Shown here: positions 11,241-22,010 of the stretch, one piece after another
Layout: each line of letters begins with the position of its first letter
Position numbering within the stretch: the stretch's first letter is position 1
Assembly: GCA_964017235.1 (NCBI GenBank)
Contig: OZ024935.1
Coordinates: 6,696,001 to 6,760,000 of the forward strand
Source: Sabellastarte sp. h YS-2021
Taxonomy: Eukaryota; Annelida; Polychaeta; Sabellida; Sabellidae
DNA: 64,000 nt
Direction: 5' to 3'
Position numbers and translations under genes: made by a program
The notes under the pieces: model-generated
Told to the model about the DNA's origin: nothing
Seen by the model: the letters and a program-made list of their open reading frames with translations, nothing else
Databases searched by the model: none

Positions 11241-12218
11241 ATGGGTTTGTTCCATTTGTTTTTGTATACTTGTTTGTTGTTGGTTATTTTCTGCAATTCT
11301 GTGTTGGGTATATATAGGTACATAGGTCATCTGGCCAGTATTCCAACAGATATACCAAGCAATGAAAGTGAAGTGGTATTTAGATATAACAACATGACAG
11401 ATTCTTTCATCACACCAGTATGTTTCAGAACTTTGAGGCACTTAAACAAGTTACACCTGACACACAATGAATTGACGGAATTGCCAAATTTAAACAAGAC
11501 CATCAAGAAGTCACTCGGTAGACTCTCTGTTCGAATGAACAGGATTTCTCATGTGGATGTTACTGGATATGATAGCCTGAGAATTCTGTCTGCTGCTCAG
11601 AATTTCTTGTTAGTCTTTCCAAACTTATCCTCCATAGGTGATACACTAGAAGTCCTGAAGGTTAGCTTCAATTATTTAACATCTGTTTCTGAAGAAGACT
11701 GTTCAAGTCTAGTGAACCTCCAATATCTTTACCTGGATGGTAACCTCTTAAAGTCGTTTCCTAGCTTTCAAAGCATCAGACCCAATTTGGTCTACATGAA
11801 TATCAGTTCTAATCCAATCACTGCACTGACAGGGCTTGATCTCAGTGGGTTTGACTGGGAAGGACTGTTAAAACTTGATATGAGTGACAATGATATTACC
11901 TGCAACTGTGGGATCTGGTTCATCAAGGCAATGGGGAGTTCCCTAAACATTGGCACGATGACAGAAACCCTGAACAAAATAACTTGTACAGATGAGAATG
12001 GGACCCACCTTATTGTTGTGGATATGGACAAAGGTCAAAGTTGGGGTTTTACGTCCCGTTCAACAGCCAGGGTCATATTGGGACAGGTCCTCAGAATTGC
12101 CACTTGTGGGACTCGAACCCACAGAGGTGACAGCCTATGATTAGATGCCAAACTTGCTAACCACTAGGCCACTGAGGACCTTTTGTGGATATGGAATACA
12201 GTGACCTAACTTGTACCG
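11241..12218 (+). pseudogene. secreted LRR-PAN protein, exon 1 (interrupted by a SINE)
   Basis: The ATG at 11241 opens a frame with a hydrophobic signal peptide (residues 1-23), then about six leucine-rich repeats (e.g. LNKLHLTHNEL, LEVLKVSFNYL, LQYLYLDGNLL, LLKLDMSDNDI), then an LRRCT-type cap starting CNCGIWFIKAM. As the sequence stands it ends at residue 299 (stop 12138-12140) because a reverse-oriented SINE follows residue 262. Ignoring the SINE and one copy of its 13-bp duplication, the frame resumes at 12196, supplies the LTC cysteine of the LRRCT, and reaches a donor site (ACCG/GTGAGT) after 12218. Exon 2 at 13287 continues in the same phase, giving 364 residues. The role is inferred as an extracellular recognition or adhesion protein; there is no closer identification. 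It may be an allele broken in this individual only. Confidence 0.75.
12029..12182 (-). mobile_element. tRNA-derived SINE inserted in the LRR gene
   Basis: Same family as 2806-2957 but reversed. On the + strand it shows the complementary B box (GGGACTCGAACCC) and A box (GCTAACCACTAGGCC). It is flanked by the 13-bp direct repeat TTGTGGATATGGA at 12016-12028 and 12183-12195, the expected target-site duplication of LINE-mobilised SINEs. The identical duplication suggests a fairly young insertion. Confidence 0.9.
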
Positions 12219-13286
12219 GTGAGTTAGTTAATCCTACTTCTACTTCAAACACTACTTTTTGGATCTTCCTAAAAGAGTATGAATGTAGGTCTTGGTCCAA
12301 TGTAGATCTCGTTAAATGTCAAAAGTGATAACTGTCTGGATACAAAAATGATCCTAATTTTCCTGTTTACTTATTATTATGTGTCTTGTTTTTAATATTA
12401 AGTGTCTCACATATCAATGGAGGTAAAACAAAAAAACATGTGCCAAGGATCATTTCCAAAGTTTGACTCTATCTTCAAAGTAAAAGGGAGATTTGCCATT
12501 TACAAAATTTTATACCGCCATCTTATTGCTCCCAAGACTTTTATTGTACTTCACCATGTCCTGTCCAGGGTATACGCTGCATTGAATTTTTGCAGATATT
12601 GCGAGCTTTGGTGGAGATAATCAGCCTCAGGGTACTCATGTTTTCTTTAAATTACTTCCGAGTGTTTTCATTAAAAGTGTCCAGCATCTTTCATTAATGG
12701 GTAGTTGTTCTGTTTAGTGATTATGGCCACATATGGAAGCAATTCTTACACTTTTCTAAAGAAACCCTTTTATTTTTATTTAAACTGAAATGATCATTAA
12801 AACTCATACAAAACATAACAGAAAAGTAGAAATGAGAAGTAATGAGGTTAAACGACATTTTTAAAGTTACAAATTAAGGAACGGGTGTAAACTTAAATAG
12901 GTTAATAGCCATGTCTATTATTTTCCAATATCTGATAGTTACTTGGTCATTAATCTATACATGTCAAATTGTGTTTTGGGTAATGGCCAAGAAAGTGTCC
13001 AATATTTTGCAATAATGGATTGTTTAGGAGGTCCTGAAGGAACCCAGACCACAGTCCATTATTTTCATACACTTTAAAGGCTATTAACTGTTGCGGTTAA
13101 CAGGTAAATTGTCAATGGGAAAGGGGACAGTTAACATGAGAAATTTATTTAGCAATAAAAATAATAATTATAGTCAATTGGGATTCTTTGTAGTTAAAAA
13201 ATATTGGACATCTTTAACAAAAGACAACATATCAAGTGTAATTTAACAATACTTAAAATACTAATGTTTTCTCCCAATTACTTCAG
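12219..13286 (+). other. intron of the LRR-PAN gene
   Basis: Starts GTGAGT and ends CCCAATTACTTCAG, with a pyrimidine-containing acceptor tract. AT-rich; no repeats recognised apart from general low complexity. Confidence 0.65.
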
Positions 13287-13570
13287 GTGTTAGTGAAGCT
13301 GAAGGAATGATGTTTTCCATCAGAAGAGGGATCTATTCAAATGTTCCTCCCACTGTAAGTCAGCACTTTGTAGGAATTGCCGAAGATTGCATGCTGTTGT
13401 GTTTACAGACAGAAGGATGTTCAAGTTTTAATTTGGAATCTCCCGTTCTTGGTGGAGATGCCGGCCTTTGTGACATCATGAGTGCAACTGGGAACTTAAA
13501 CCATGGTGATTTCAACAGGAGTGAAATCATAGACACACAATGGAGTTATATTAGCATGAATATTCATTAA
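13287..13570 (+). CDS. LRR-PAN protein, terminal exon (PAN/apple-like domain)
   Basis: After the acceptor at 13285-13286 the frame is open to a TAA at 13568-13570. The 94 residues have an apple/PAN-like pattern: GVSEAEGMMFSIRRG, then a block with ED-C-MLL-C-LQTEG-C-SSFN and a later C in AGLCDIM. The CxxxC...C and the 'C-x-SFN' step are typical of PAN folds, which bind proteins or glycans. The splice phase (1 nt from exon 1 plus 2 nt here) matches exactly. A possible polyadenylation signal (AATAAAG) lies at about 13683, inside a repeat. Confidence 0.7.
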
Positions 13571-13671
13571 GAACTAATGTACGTGAGCCAGCAAAAAAGG
13601 AAATATTTCAATTTTGCTAAATACATATTTGGTGGTATAAGTAATTAAACAGAAGTGCATTTTGTCACATT

Positions 13672-15225
13672 ATGGTAGCAATAATAAAGAAAACAAAAAG
13701 GAATTTCCACAAACTGTTTCTGCAAAACATTCTAAATTGTGTACTTATCATCAATCTGATACATAACATTTACAGTATAACTAACTGTGGGATTATTCAG
13801 ACCACTATATACACATACAGCCCAGCTTGTTCAGTTATACACATGAACTCTAATGATCTCGTTAGCACTTACCAGTCAACTTACAAAGCTGGACACTCAA
13901 ATGAAAACTGTCTTGTTGTGTATTCAGATACACATGTCTCTGTCTAAAAGTATGCCAGTAGCTCTGGTCCTCCTTGACATGTTGGCTGCTTTTGACGCCA
14001 TCGATCACGACACACTCCTCACCTGTCTGTCAGCAAGTTTTGGCTTTACAGGAACTCTCCTAAGATGGCTTAGAACATATCTCCTGGATCATTTTCAATC
14101 AGTCAAAATTGGTTCAGTGATCTCTGACTGTTTTAAATTAAATTTTGGTGTTCATCAAGATTCTGTTCTTAGTCCTTTGTTGTTCACTACTTCTTTTAGT
14201 CGGGCGATTGAAAAATGTACGGTGAAATATCATTCCTATGCAGATGACTTAAATTAAATCTTGAAAAAAAAACTCAGTTTGTAGTTTTTAGCTCTGTGGA
14301 TACAAATGGTTTAAGGGTTCTTTTCCCCTGAAGGTTACAATCTGGATGTATTGTTTGACTCAAAATTTAGTTTCACAAATCAAGTCAATTCTGTGATCAA
14401 ATCCTGTTTTACTAAGCTGCACAATTTTCAACATATCACACGCTTTTCTCCTTTGATGTCTCAGGAGCCACGGTGGCCCAGTGGTAACACACTTGCCTCC
14501 GAACTCTCAGGTCTCGGACCACAGACCCTGACCCTATGTGGGAAAGTTGGTAGTTGCTTAACAATGGTCGGCAGCTTACAGTACAGAACATTAACCAACT
14601 GTATGCACTGGTTCTCTCTGCCCATAAAACTACCCCTCTTGATATGACCTACACAGTATTGAAGGCGATGTTAAAATGTTACTTCTGCTTCCAGATTTAC
14701 TCATATCACTCCGCCCCTCAAGTCTCTTCACTGCCTGCCTGTAAACAAATCATCTTCAAAACCTTGGTACTCACAGACAAGTACCTCACCACTGGAAAGC
14801 CAAAGTATTTTGCCCCATATCAGCCTTTGTATAGATCTGCTGTTAAAAGAAGACATAGCAATCCCGAAAAGATATTACTGAAGATTCTTTATTTTAGTCC
14901 CTCAGTTCATAATCAAAAGTTCAACATTGCTTCTTGTATGATGCTCTAAAACGTCGGAATGATTTGCCACTAGATATTGACACTGCACTATTCTTTCATG
15001 TTTCAAAAGGTGACTTAAACTCTATCTCTTCTGGAAGGCTTCCCCTCCCTGCTTTCCATCTACTGAACACCGATGGTTTCCCTGTAATGACCCTTATCAT
15101 GTTTTGTGACATTTGATTTATACATTTTGTTTTTGATGGTGTGCCTTAGAATCTGCTAGTTTGAAGATTAAGCACATGGATACCTGATACCTTATACAAA
15201 TATTAAGTCAATAAAAAGAAATGAA
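13672..15225 (+). mobile_element. decayed L2/CR1-like LINE
   Basis: From about 13850, RT sequence is readable with frameshifts: QSTYKAGHSNENC, VLLDMLAAFDAIDHDTLL (motif A), GVHQDSVLSPLLF (motif B), and HSYADDLN (motif C with a stop right after it). Further on are DSKFSFTNQVNSVIKSC (14351 frame) and, after a SINE insertion, LPACKQIIFKTLVLTDKYL and a 3' ORF tail with NDLPLDID. The element ends near 15225 with an AATAAAAAG-like tail. The motif order and C-terminal style fit the L2/CR1 group. The ORF is broken by several stops and frameshifts. Confidence 0.75.
14462..14603 (+). mobile_element. tRNA-derived SINE inserted in the LINE
   Basis: GTGGCCCAGTGGTAACACAC gives an A-box-like head; the B box is degenerate. 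It continues into a tail containing AGTTGGTAGTTGCTTAACAATGGTCGGCAGC and TACAGTACAGAAC. That tail is related to the long palindrome at 55536-55627. It splits the LINE coding sequence between DSKFSF- and LPACKQ-encoding parts. Confidence 0.6.
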
Positions 15226-15834
15226 AAATAGAGAACATTCTCAGTTGTATGGCCAACTTTACATCAAGGCTATGGTAATCTTAAGTCATTGGCAAAGGTT
15301 ACATAAAATTAGTCATAATACCACGATATATTTCTTAATACCACGATAAAATTAAGATGACTTTAACAGGTTCAGTGAAAAAATGGACCCTGGGGAAAAA
15401 AGCTACCCCGTGTAATATATTTCATTGTATAGACAAGAAAAATAAACATAAATACAATATATATGATATTCCCTTTTGCTAAAGACAATTAATAACCCAC
15501 AAATACATAAAATGAAATAAAGTTTAGTAGAAATGCTAGTAACTGGTACAATTAGTAAAACTTTTCCCTTGTATGATCTATTCAAGTGTCAAAAAAGCAA
15601 CCCCTTATAAGGAAGAGTTTAAAGGGAGATGACTCATAAACAGACAAGAGCATGTGTGAAAAAGGCCCTATTCTGAATTTTCGTAAATATACATGGGTTG
15701 GTAGCGTACTACAAATTCAAATGGAAAGTTTCAAATGCAAAAATAAAAACTGGAATATGAATATCAAATATTACAGCCTTCTGAAAGTTTAGTTGAAGTC
15801 ATAGGAGTCACTGCCATGTCTAGTTCTAACTGGA
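15226..15834. other. non-coding stretch
   Basis: No coding or repeat feature recognised. Confidence 0.4.
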
Positions 15835-16200
15835 CTTTTATAGCACGTAATCTCCCCTTTACAAAGGGAACTCTAAGGCACTACAGAGCCAAAACAGTCA
15901 ACCAATTTCAGTATCCAGGCACAGAAAGGAGGTCAAACACCACCTAGAATACCAAGGGATGATTAAGACTGAGGTGTATACCTTGCTGTACAGGTAGGTT
16001 TTAAGCTTCTTTCTGAAAGATGCTAGGGAGGGAGACACACAAATCTCATCAGGAAGAGTATTCCAAACAGTGGAACAGTGGGGTGCCTCAAAAGCAAAAC
16101 TATTAGCAAACTGCCTGACAGATTGATAAAGGGAAGAGTGAAACATTGGAATGACAAGGAAATTACCACCACTTTGACTGCGCCTGGTCTCTCAACTAAA
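15835..16200 (-). mobile_element. LINE 3' end fragment
   Basis: The - strand frame 16146-15898 reads FANSFAFEAPHCSTVWNTLP...SLASFRKKLKTYLYSK, the recurring C-terminus of animal LINE polyproteins (APxxWNSLP...FKxxLKTYLF). Only this tail is present, as expected for a 5'-truncated copy. Confidence 0.65.
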
Positions 16201-16299
16201 AATCTGCTTACACCAGATGAGTCAACAATATAGATTGAGCTATAAGTACATATCGTGTCTACATGAACCAAAAAAACCAGCTGATACAATGTCACGGTC

Positions 16300-16395
16300 A
16301 AGTTAGGATTTTACATCACATTTCCATAGCATTTCCCACCTTGTTGAAATCAAACACACACAGAGGTGACAGCCTTGTTAATGTTTAGATCACAG
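16300..16395 (-). mobile_element. degenerate SINE remnant
   Basis: Sequence TTAGGATTTTACATCACA followed by GAAATCAAACACACACAGAGGTGACAGCC parallels the reversed SINE at 12040-12145 (GGGGTTTTACGTCCC, CTCGAACCCACAGAGGTGACAGCC). The A-box end is lost. Confidence 0.45.
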
Positions 16396-18383
16396 CTTTC
16401 TCTAGAGTCGTATCTGTATCTGTCTGATTATGTCTTTGGGTGCTAATAACCTAATGTTTTTGAGAGGTCATAATGGCCATTCCAAACATTTTTCTAAAGT
16501 GTTCCCAAACTCGTTCTGTATTCCCAGCTGTGTTGACTCGCCCTGAACACATCATGCACAAATACAAACTGCACTAAACACGCCCTATATCATGTAATAC
16601 AATGTACAAGGCAGACTGAACCAGTGTTGAAGGTTATTATTTGGTTGTGAATGTGACCCCATAACTGAAAAGTTGGTCATTGGTGTTATTGTTAGGCCAA
16701 TAAGGACCTTCAGAAGCTGAAAAAGCTTTTAACTTCAAACTCTAGTGAGCCCCCAACGTCTAAAGATCACTTTTTTGGTTTTTACGTGGGGGGTGGTCTT
16801 TTGACTTTCATGACTTATGGTGTAGTGTGAGGAGTACCCATCTCATTACTGAAGTAAAGGAGTAGGGGGTTGGGTTAGTACTATGATGGGTGACTGTCCG
16901 AGTTCCAGGCCAAGTATGTGGTGCATCTTACTCAGAATTTGTTTTTGTCACCAGATTTTTTGTAATTTCTAGTGCACTACCTGTGCTTCTGGTGGCTTTG
17001 CAGCTCGCGCATGTACACCAAAAGACTTTTCAGCCTTGTTGTTTTGAAGATTTCTTCAAGTTTCATGGTATCAATAGGTATCAATAACAAAAAGCATTCT
17101 CCTCTAGTTAAAATGAATAAAATTTCCTCATTCTGAAAATCTTTCCATGTCTTTAGCTTGAAGAAGGCTTGTATCTAAATTTATCAGACGAGATAAATTT
17201 GGTGGGGTTGGACCTTATATCTCGTACACATTTTTCTGTGCTGGGAGTTATGACGTTGAATTAAATGGCTTATCTACTTTCTTTCTGCTTCGGTTCACCT
17301 CATATCTAAGTAAGATATCTTCTGTGAAATTTCATGAAGATTTGAGTTTGGGTAGGATGCCTTCAAGGCAATTCGACACAACTCAGAAATAGATCCGCCA
17401 ATTATTTAAACTACATTTACACATGGTGCCCACATCTACAATAGAGGAGCCTGGACTGGTAGATTCTCCTTTTTGGGGATAATAAACAAGCCAGAATTTT
17501 GGGAACCTAGCTCACATACGGCCCATGTGGGAGAATAGAGATAATAAATGGCTCACACGGGAAGCACTTCTTCCAGGACAAAATCTCTAATTAATCTTTT
17601 GGCATATTTATAGGTGTCTTTGTACAAGCATAAACAAATGCTTGCGGCTTCAGAGGTATTGCATTTCAACTATGTGACAGTGGAACCATCTATTAAATCC
17701 AACATCCACAGGAGTATTACAGCTATGATGTGTATAAATTAACTACATAGCGAGTATTCCTGTATATAATAGGATATTTACCTAAGGCAAATACTTGACA
17801 GAGGAGGAGTGATTTAGAAAAATCCATGGGACTATATGGGCTTTAATAAATTTATTTTGATATCATTCAAGTCTGGCCCTACCAGTCTCTTCGATTCATT
17901 CATTGCCAGATGCTTCGACAATAATATTAAATTTGAATATAAATGTTAAAAGCCAACTACAAAGCATCCTTCTGTAAGACAAGACTGAACCTGAAATTCA
18001 GAAGAGAGGGTGTACGGTACGTTGGACTAAGACTCACCTACGGTGAAAACTGCATGAATGTAAAATGTGCAGTACATTTTAAGTAATCTTGCAAATAGAA
18101 TTTAATGGTCAGATAACCTTCTTGCTTTATGTAGTAACAACGCAAGAATGCACATAATCTATTGATTGAACATTATGCATATTGTACTGTAGATCTATAA
18201 AATTTTGTCTTGGCTGCATCAAACTAATATTCCCTCTTCTGTATCTGTGACTGTCCCTCTAAGACACGCTGGATTAACTTGGTAAACTTCTATGCATTAA
18301 ACTGAACTTGTACAGTAGGAGCGACTACCTACCGCGTGTGGCCATAACCTGGCCTCTCAACTTTGCACTAGACAGAAATAACT
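16396..18383. other. non-coding stretch
   Basis: No gene recognised. The 65-codon frame at 16890-17087 has no domain signature. Confidence 0.4.
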
Positions 18384-18580
18384 GTGGCCTATTGGGTAAC
18401 ACACTTGTCTAGGAACTCAGAGGACATTGGTTCAAACCCAGGTACAGGCAGATACATAGTGGCTCGGTTGACCACTTAAAATGGCGGTCCTCTGTCATTG
18501 GGTCCCATCCCCAGTGGCAGGCTAAAGAACCTCAAGGATGTTGATAAATGGTCATCCTTGAGCCTCTATCTTTCAGTTAG
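18384..18580 (+). mobile_element. tRNA-derived SINE (second family)
   Basis: Head CTGTGGCCTATTGGGTAACACAC (A-box region) and GGTTCAAACCCAGG (B box), then a body with CATTGGGTCCCATCCCCAG. The body differs from the 2806 family, so this is a separate SINE family or subfamily. Confidence 0.6.
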
Positions 18581-19762
18581 GGGAATGTCAGTTACTTGTT
18601 GAGTTTGGGCTGTACCTGTGCAGTTGGATGGGTTAAATAGCGTGTTGAGTCCTGTAGCATATGGAGATACTGCACCGAGTATAAATACACAAATACACAC
18701 AATACAAATACTAATAAACGGCTGGAGGCTATCAGCAAGAATGAGAATGGACCATACCAAATAAGGTGGTGGTAAGGGTGGCAAAAATGACAACCGACAT
18801 TAATTTTGGGGGGAATATTCTGTGTGTAAATTGTAAGTTTAGTGTCAAGTTACATGCAGAAATCATTACACCATACCTTAGAAGTGTTTAAAAGGTTAAC
18901 AGAGATAGTTTTTATGCGCATAAAGTAGATCTTGTTTGTACAAGTACATTATTTTATAAAGAAAAATCCACAATATAGACACTATTGTGCGAGTGCCCTT
19001 TCTTTATTTTGCCAAACAATTTGATGATTCACTGCAAAGATATATACACATATACTGAAAATAAAATTGGCACAATGTCACCGTGATGAAAGATCCTTCA
19101 GGAAGTTCCTTGATCCAGATTTGATCCAGATCACCATCAAAATTGAAACATCTGTTCCTTTTTGCTACTGTCAACATTTCCTCAAAGTGTCATAAAAATC
19201 CGTTATTTTGCAGACAAGCAATCCAATTGTATCATCAAAGTTCCTGGATGTCATTAGTGTGGGACATTTATATATTCATCAATAATTTTATCAAAAGCGA
19301 TCCACCTTCAACTTACATGCAACAGGAGAACTGAGAGAGCACATTCCTCTCTCATGGCACTTAAATAGTAAATGGGAATATCCAGATTATTTCTTTTATC
19401 CAGAGGGTGACCAAGAACACTCCGAATTTAAAGGAATCTAAACTGATCAAGACCTATCTTCTGATTTTTTTTCTTATAATGTTTGAACCAGTATTATTAT
19501 GTAATTCTGCTTACAAACATATATACAGACACATAAATGCTCATGGAAGTAATACCTCCTTGGTGGAAGTAATAAGAATTGGGGTTCACTTCATTTCAAA
19601 GGCCAAGCAGGTATCTTTAAAGTTAGGAAAGAAATCCTGTTATAATAAAGAATATACTCTTTGTTAACCAAAACAGAATAATTAACAAGAATTTGGCAGG
19701 TCAAACTTGGTACTGTATGTTCCTCTTAATGGATAGATTGGTATATCAGTACTTCACATATC
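18581..19762. other. non-coding stretch
   Basis: No gene or clear repeat recognised. Confidence 0.4.
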
Positions 19763-19845
19763 TTGGGGAATGAATTGGATTCAAACACCTGACCACATCA
19801 TTAAAAGGAAAACAGTATAACCACTAGGCCAATGAGACTCTTAAG
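19763..19845 (-). mobile_element. SINE head remnant
   Basis: On the - strand it reads CATTGGCCTAGTGGTTATAC then GTGTTTGAATCCAATTC, i.e. A- and B-box-like segments at tRNA spacing. No body sequence is recognisable. Confidence 0.5.
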
Positions 19846-19992
19846 AAACCAAACCACTGACGTGAACACTCAAAGTGTGGAATATTTGTGAGTGATAAAT
19901 ATAACTTTCTGTTCCACTTTATCTTGTGCACTTCAGACTGTATGCAAAATTGTGCATTTTAGTGTATTTGTCTGAAAACAGCAAATTTTTTC

Positions 19993-20075
19993 AAAGACTG
20001 TGGCCTCTATGTGGGTTTCACTTCCACAAGTGGCAATGCTGGAGGCCTATCAGTTCAACCTTCCCCACTACATAG
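19993..20075 (+). mobile_element. internally deleted SINE
   Basis: CTGTGGCCTCTATGTGGG joins the A-box region directly to the B-box region (GGGTTTCACTTCCACAAG), followed by GGCAATGCTGGAGGCC of the 2806-family body. The middle of the tRNA-like head is missing. It abuts the left end of DIRS element A. Confidence 0.5.
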
Positions 20076-20127
20076 CACATGAACTTGTAAATTTTAATTA
20101 CTTAAATGTAGCTTTTATAAGCTACAA

Positions 20128-20275
20128 GCTTACCATGTGGGACTTAATGCTGTTCTCGGGTTGCCACACCCAGGGCCAACGTCTTAGAAAAAAAGATCGT
20201 TCTTGTTAGCCACCGGATATACTGGTAGTTGTCGTCACGTGATAACTTCTGACCAATCGCCCTACTTTCTCGTTG
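20128..20275. repeat. DIRS A left inverted terminal repeat
   Basis: AGCTTACCATGTGGGACTTAATGC through CCAATCGCCCTACTTTCTCGTTG is the near-perfect reverse complement of 29473-29620. It lies downstream of the recombinase gene, so it is the 3' terminal repeat of the element. Confidence 0.9.
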
Positions 20276-20331
20276 AAATTTTGTTAAACCTACCCCTCAG
20301 CTGTAAACAGCGGGGAGGCAGGGACTCTTCT

Positions 20332-20430
20332 AAGTCCCACATGGTAAGCTTGTAGCTTATAAAAGTTACATTTAAGTAATTAAAATTTACAATTTTATTA
20401 CGCTACAATAGCTTACCATGTGGGACTTAA
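20332..20430. repeat. DIRS A internal complementary region
   Basis: The first half (20332-20390) is the reverse complement of the outer left end (20085-20150). The second half (20391-20430) is the reverse complement of the outer right end (29600-29638). The two halves meet at AATTTTATTACG, recreating a junction of the two element ends. In DIRS-1 this region templates completion of the ends through a circular intermediate. Confidence 0.9.
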
Positions 20431-20855
20431 TGCTGAATTCAACCGCCCGGTGGCGGGATTACAGCTGAGACTGGAAGATATGTAATTTTTTTCTAAGATT
20501 TGAATTAATATATATACAGAATAGTGCCAGAAATGCCAGTCTGAGTCCCTTTTACAGAGCCCCGATCCCGAAGACCGGGCCTGTAACGAGCCAAAAACCT
20601 GATAAAAAAGGGACAGTGCTAAAACTGTCCAGATGTTTGGTAGTAGGACGGAAGTGCAGCAGTGCTCACTTCGAGGTCTAAGGGTCCCTATTAGACCTTC
20701 ACGTGTGACTGACCAACCCCGTGGTCGGGAATCTCATGAAATTTTTAACCTGAAATATGAGATTAACGACAACTGACTAAGTCCTTAATAGAAATTACCT
20801 GATAATTGAAAAATAAAATGACCTTACCCGTAACATCTTGAAGGTAAAGGAATAC

Positions 20856-22010
20856 CTAGATCCTGGGAGAGACTCCTGAAGACTTGGTTGTAGCGGATGT
20901 GCCCCCCCCCCTTTTTTCTTTCCGAGGACAACTGGTCTGAGGGGAAGGATCTAGGACTTGTTGTGCCGCCACTACGGGTCCCAGATACATATTGTTGTCG
21001 GTGTCCGACCAAGTAAGGTCCTTTAGGTAAAAATTTGTGAATGTGTTGTGAGCTTTCCAGTGACAGGCTTGCATGATTTGGTCCACCGATACTCCACCGT
21101 AAAAGGCCTTAGAGGCCGCAAAGGCCCGGATGTCATGCGCTTTGACTTGGACCAAGTCCAAGGCTTGTTGATCTGCTTGTTTATAACAAAGTAGAATGGT
21201 TTGTTTCAACCATGAGGAGAGTGTAGCGGGTCTGATGTCTGAGGTATGTCCTTTCTTAAAGGAGATGAAAAGGAGAGAACGAGACCCTCTCAGGTCTTTA
21301 GTTCGGTCCAAATAGAACCTCAGGGCCCGCACGGGACACAGGGTCCTGTCTTCCTTTAACTGTCTATCTACAATGGTAGTCAAAGCAGGAATAGTCACTG
21401 GTGACACACTTTGAGAACCTTCTCTTGCTAGTTGGTTTTTGGCTATGAAATCAGAAGAAGGGAACAAGGCTACCTTTTCCCATTGGCCTAAATTAGCTAC
21501 TTTGTTAGCGACCCAGGCATGGATTTCGCTGCGGTGCTTGCCGGAGGCCAAGGCTAGCAAGAAAGCAGTTTTGAGAGTAAGATGTTTGAGGTCTGAGTCT
21601 TTCATGGGCTCAAATGGTGCTTTGGTGAGCTCGTTAAGGACAACAGAAAGGTTCCACTTGGGTAAATTTCTGGAACTTTTAGGACGATCCCTGTGGAAAC
21701 TGGAGAGTAACCTATGAAGGTCTGCATTGTGCGCAATGTGTTGGGCCGTTGGGCCCAAAGTGTCAACGATAGCAGTCCTGTAACCATCAATGGTCGAGGG
21801 GCGCCTGTTTAGGTCTTGGTACAGGTACATGAAAAAATCTGAGATTTGTTTCACAGATGGAGTGGAGAAATCCACCGAATTTTCTCTGCACCATTTTTCA
21901 AATAGGGCCCACTTTGACCGGTAGATGGTCCTTGTTGATGACCGCTGAGGGGCAGCAATTCTCTCTGCCACCTCCACAGAGAAGCCTTGTTCTTGGAGTT
22001 GTCCGCTCCT
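20856..22010 (-). CDS. DIRS A tyrosine recombinase
   Basis: The recombinase domain starts about QEQGFSVEVAERIAAP and runs to the stop at 20856. Catalytic residues of the phage-integrase family are visible: R in SGKHRSEIHAW, H-x-x-R in VKAHDIRAFAAS, and the nucleophile Y in NTFTNFYLKDL. The N-terminal part has the SAM-like core-binding region (RSKWALFEKWCRENSVDF). The frame is open upstream to 23060, but before about 22010 it lies in a different frame from the RNase H/methyltransferase-like sequence. The protein would join the circular cDNA to genomic DNA. This domain carries no stop or frameshift. Confidence 0.88.
   Translation of the reverse strand, partial: RSGQLQEQGFSVEVAERIAAPQRSSTRTIYRSKWALFEKWCRENSVDFSTPSVKQISDFFMYLYQDLNRRPSTIDGYRTAIVDTLGPTAQHIAHNADLHRLLSSFHRDRPKSSRNLPKWNLSVVLNELTKAPFEPMKDSDLKHLTLKTAFLLALASGKHRSEIHAWVANKVANLGQWEKVALFPSSDFIAKNQLAREGSQSVSPVTIPALTTIVDRQLKEDRTLCPVRALRFYLDRTKDLRGSRSLLFISFKKGHTSDIRPATLSSWLKQTILLCYKQADQQALDLVQVKAHDIRAFAASKAFYGGVSVDQIMQACHWKAHNTFTNFYLKDLTWSDTDNNMYLGPVVAAQQVLDPSPQTSCPRKEKRGGGTSATTKSSGVSPRI

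Noticed and set aside
11232..11441. - strand frame opposite the LRR exon
   Set aside because: Antisense shadow of a well-supported exon.
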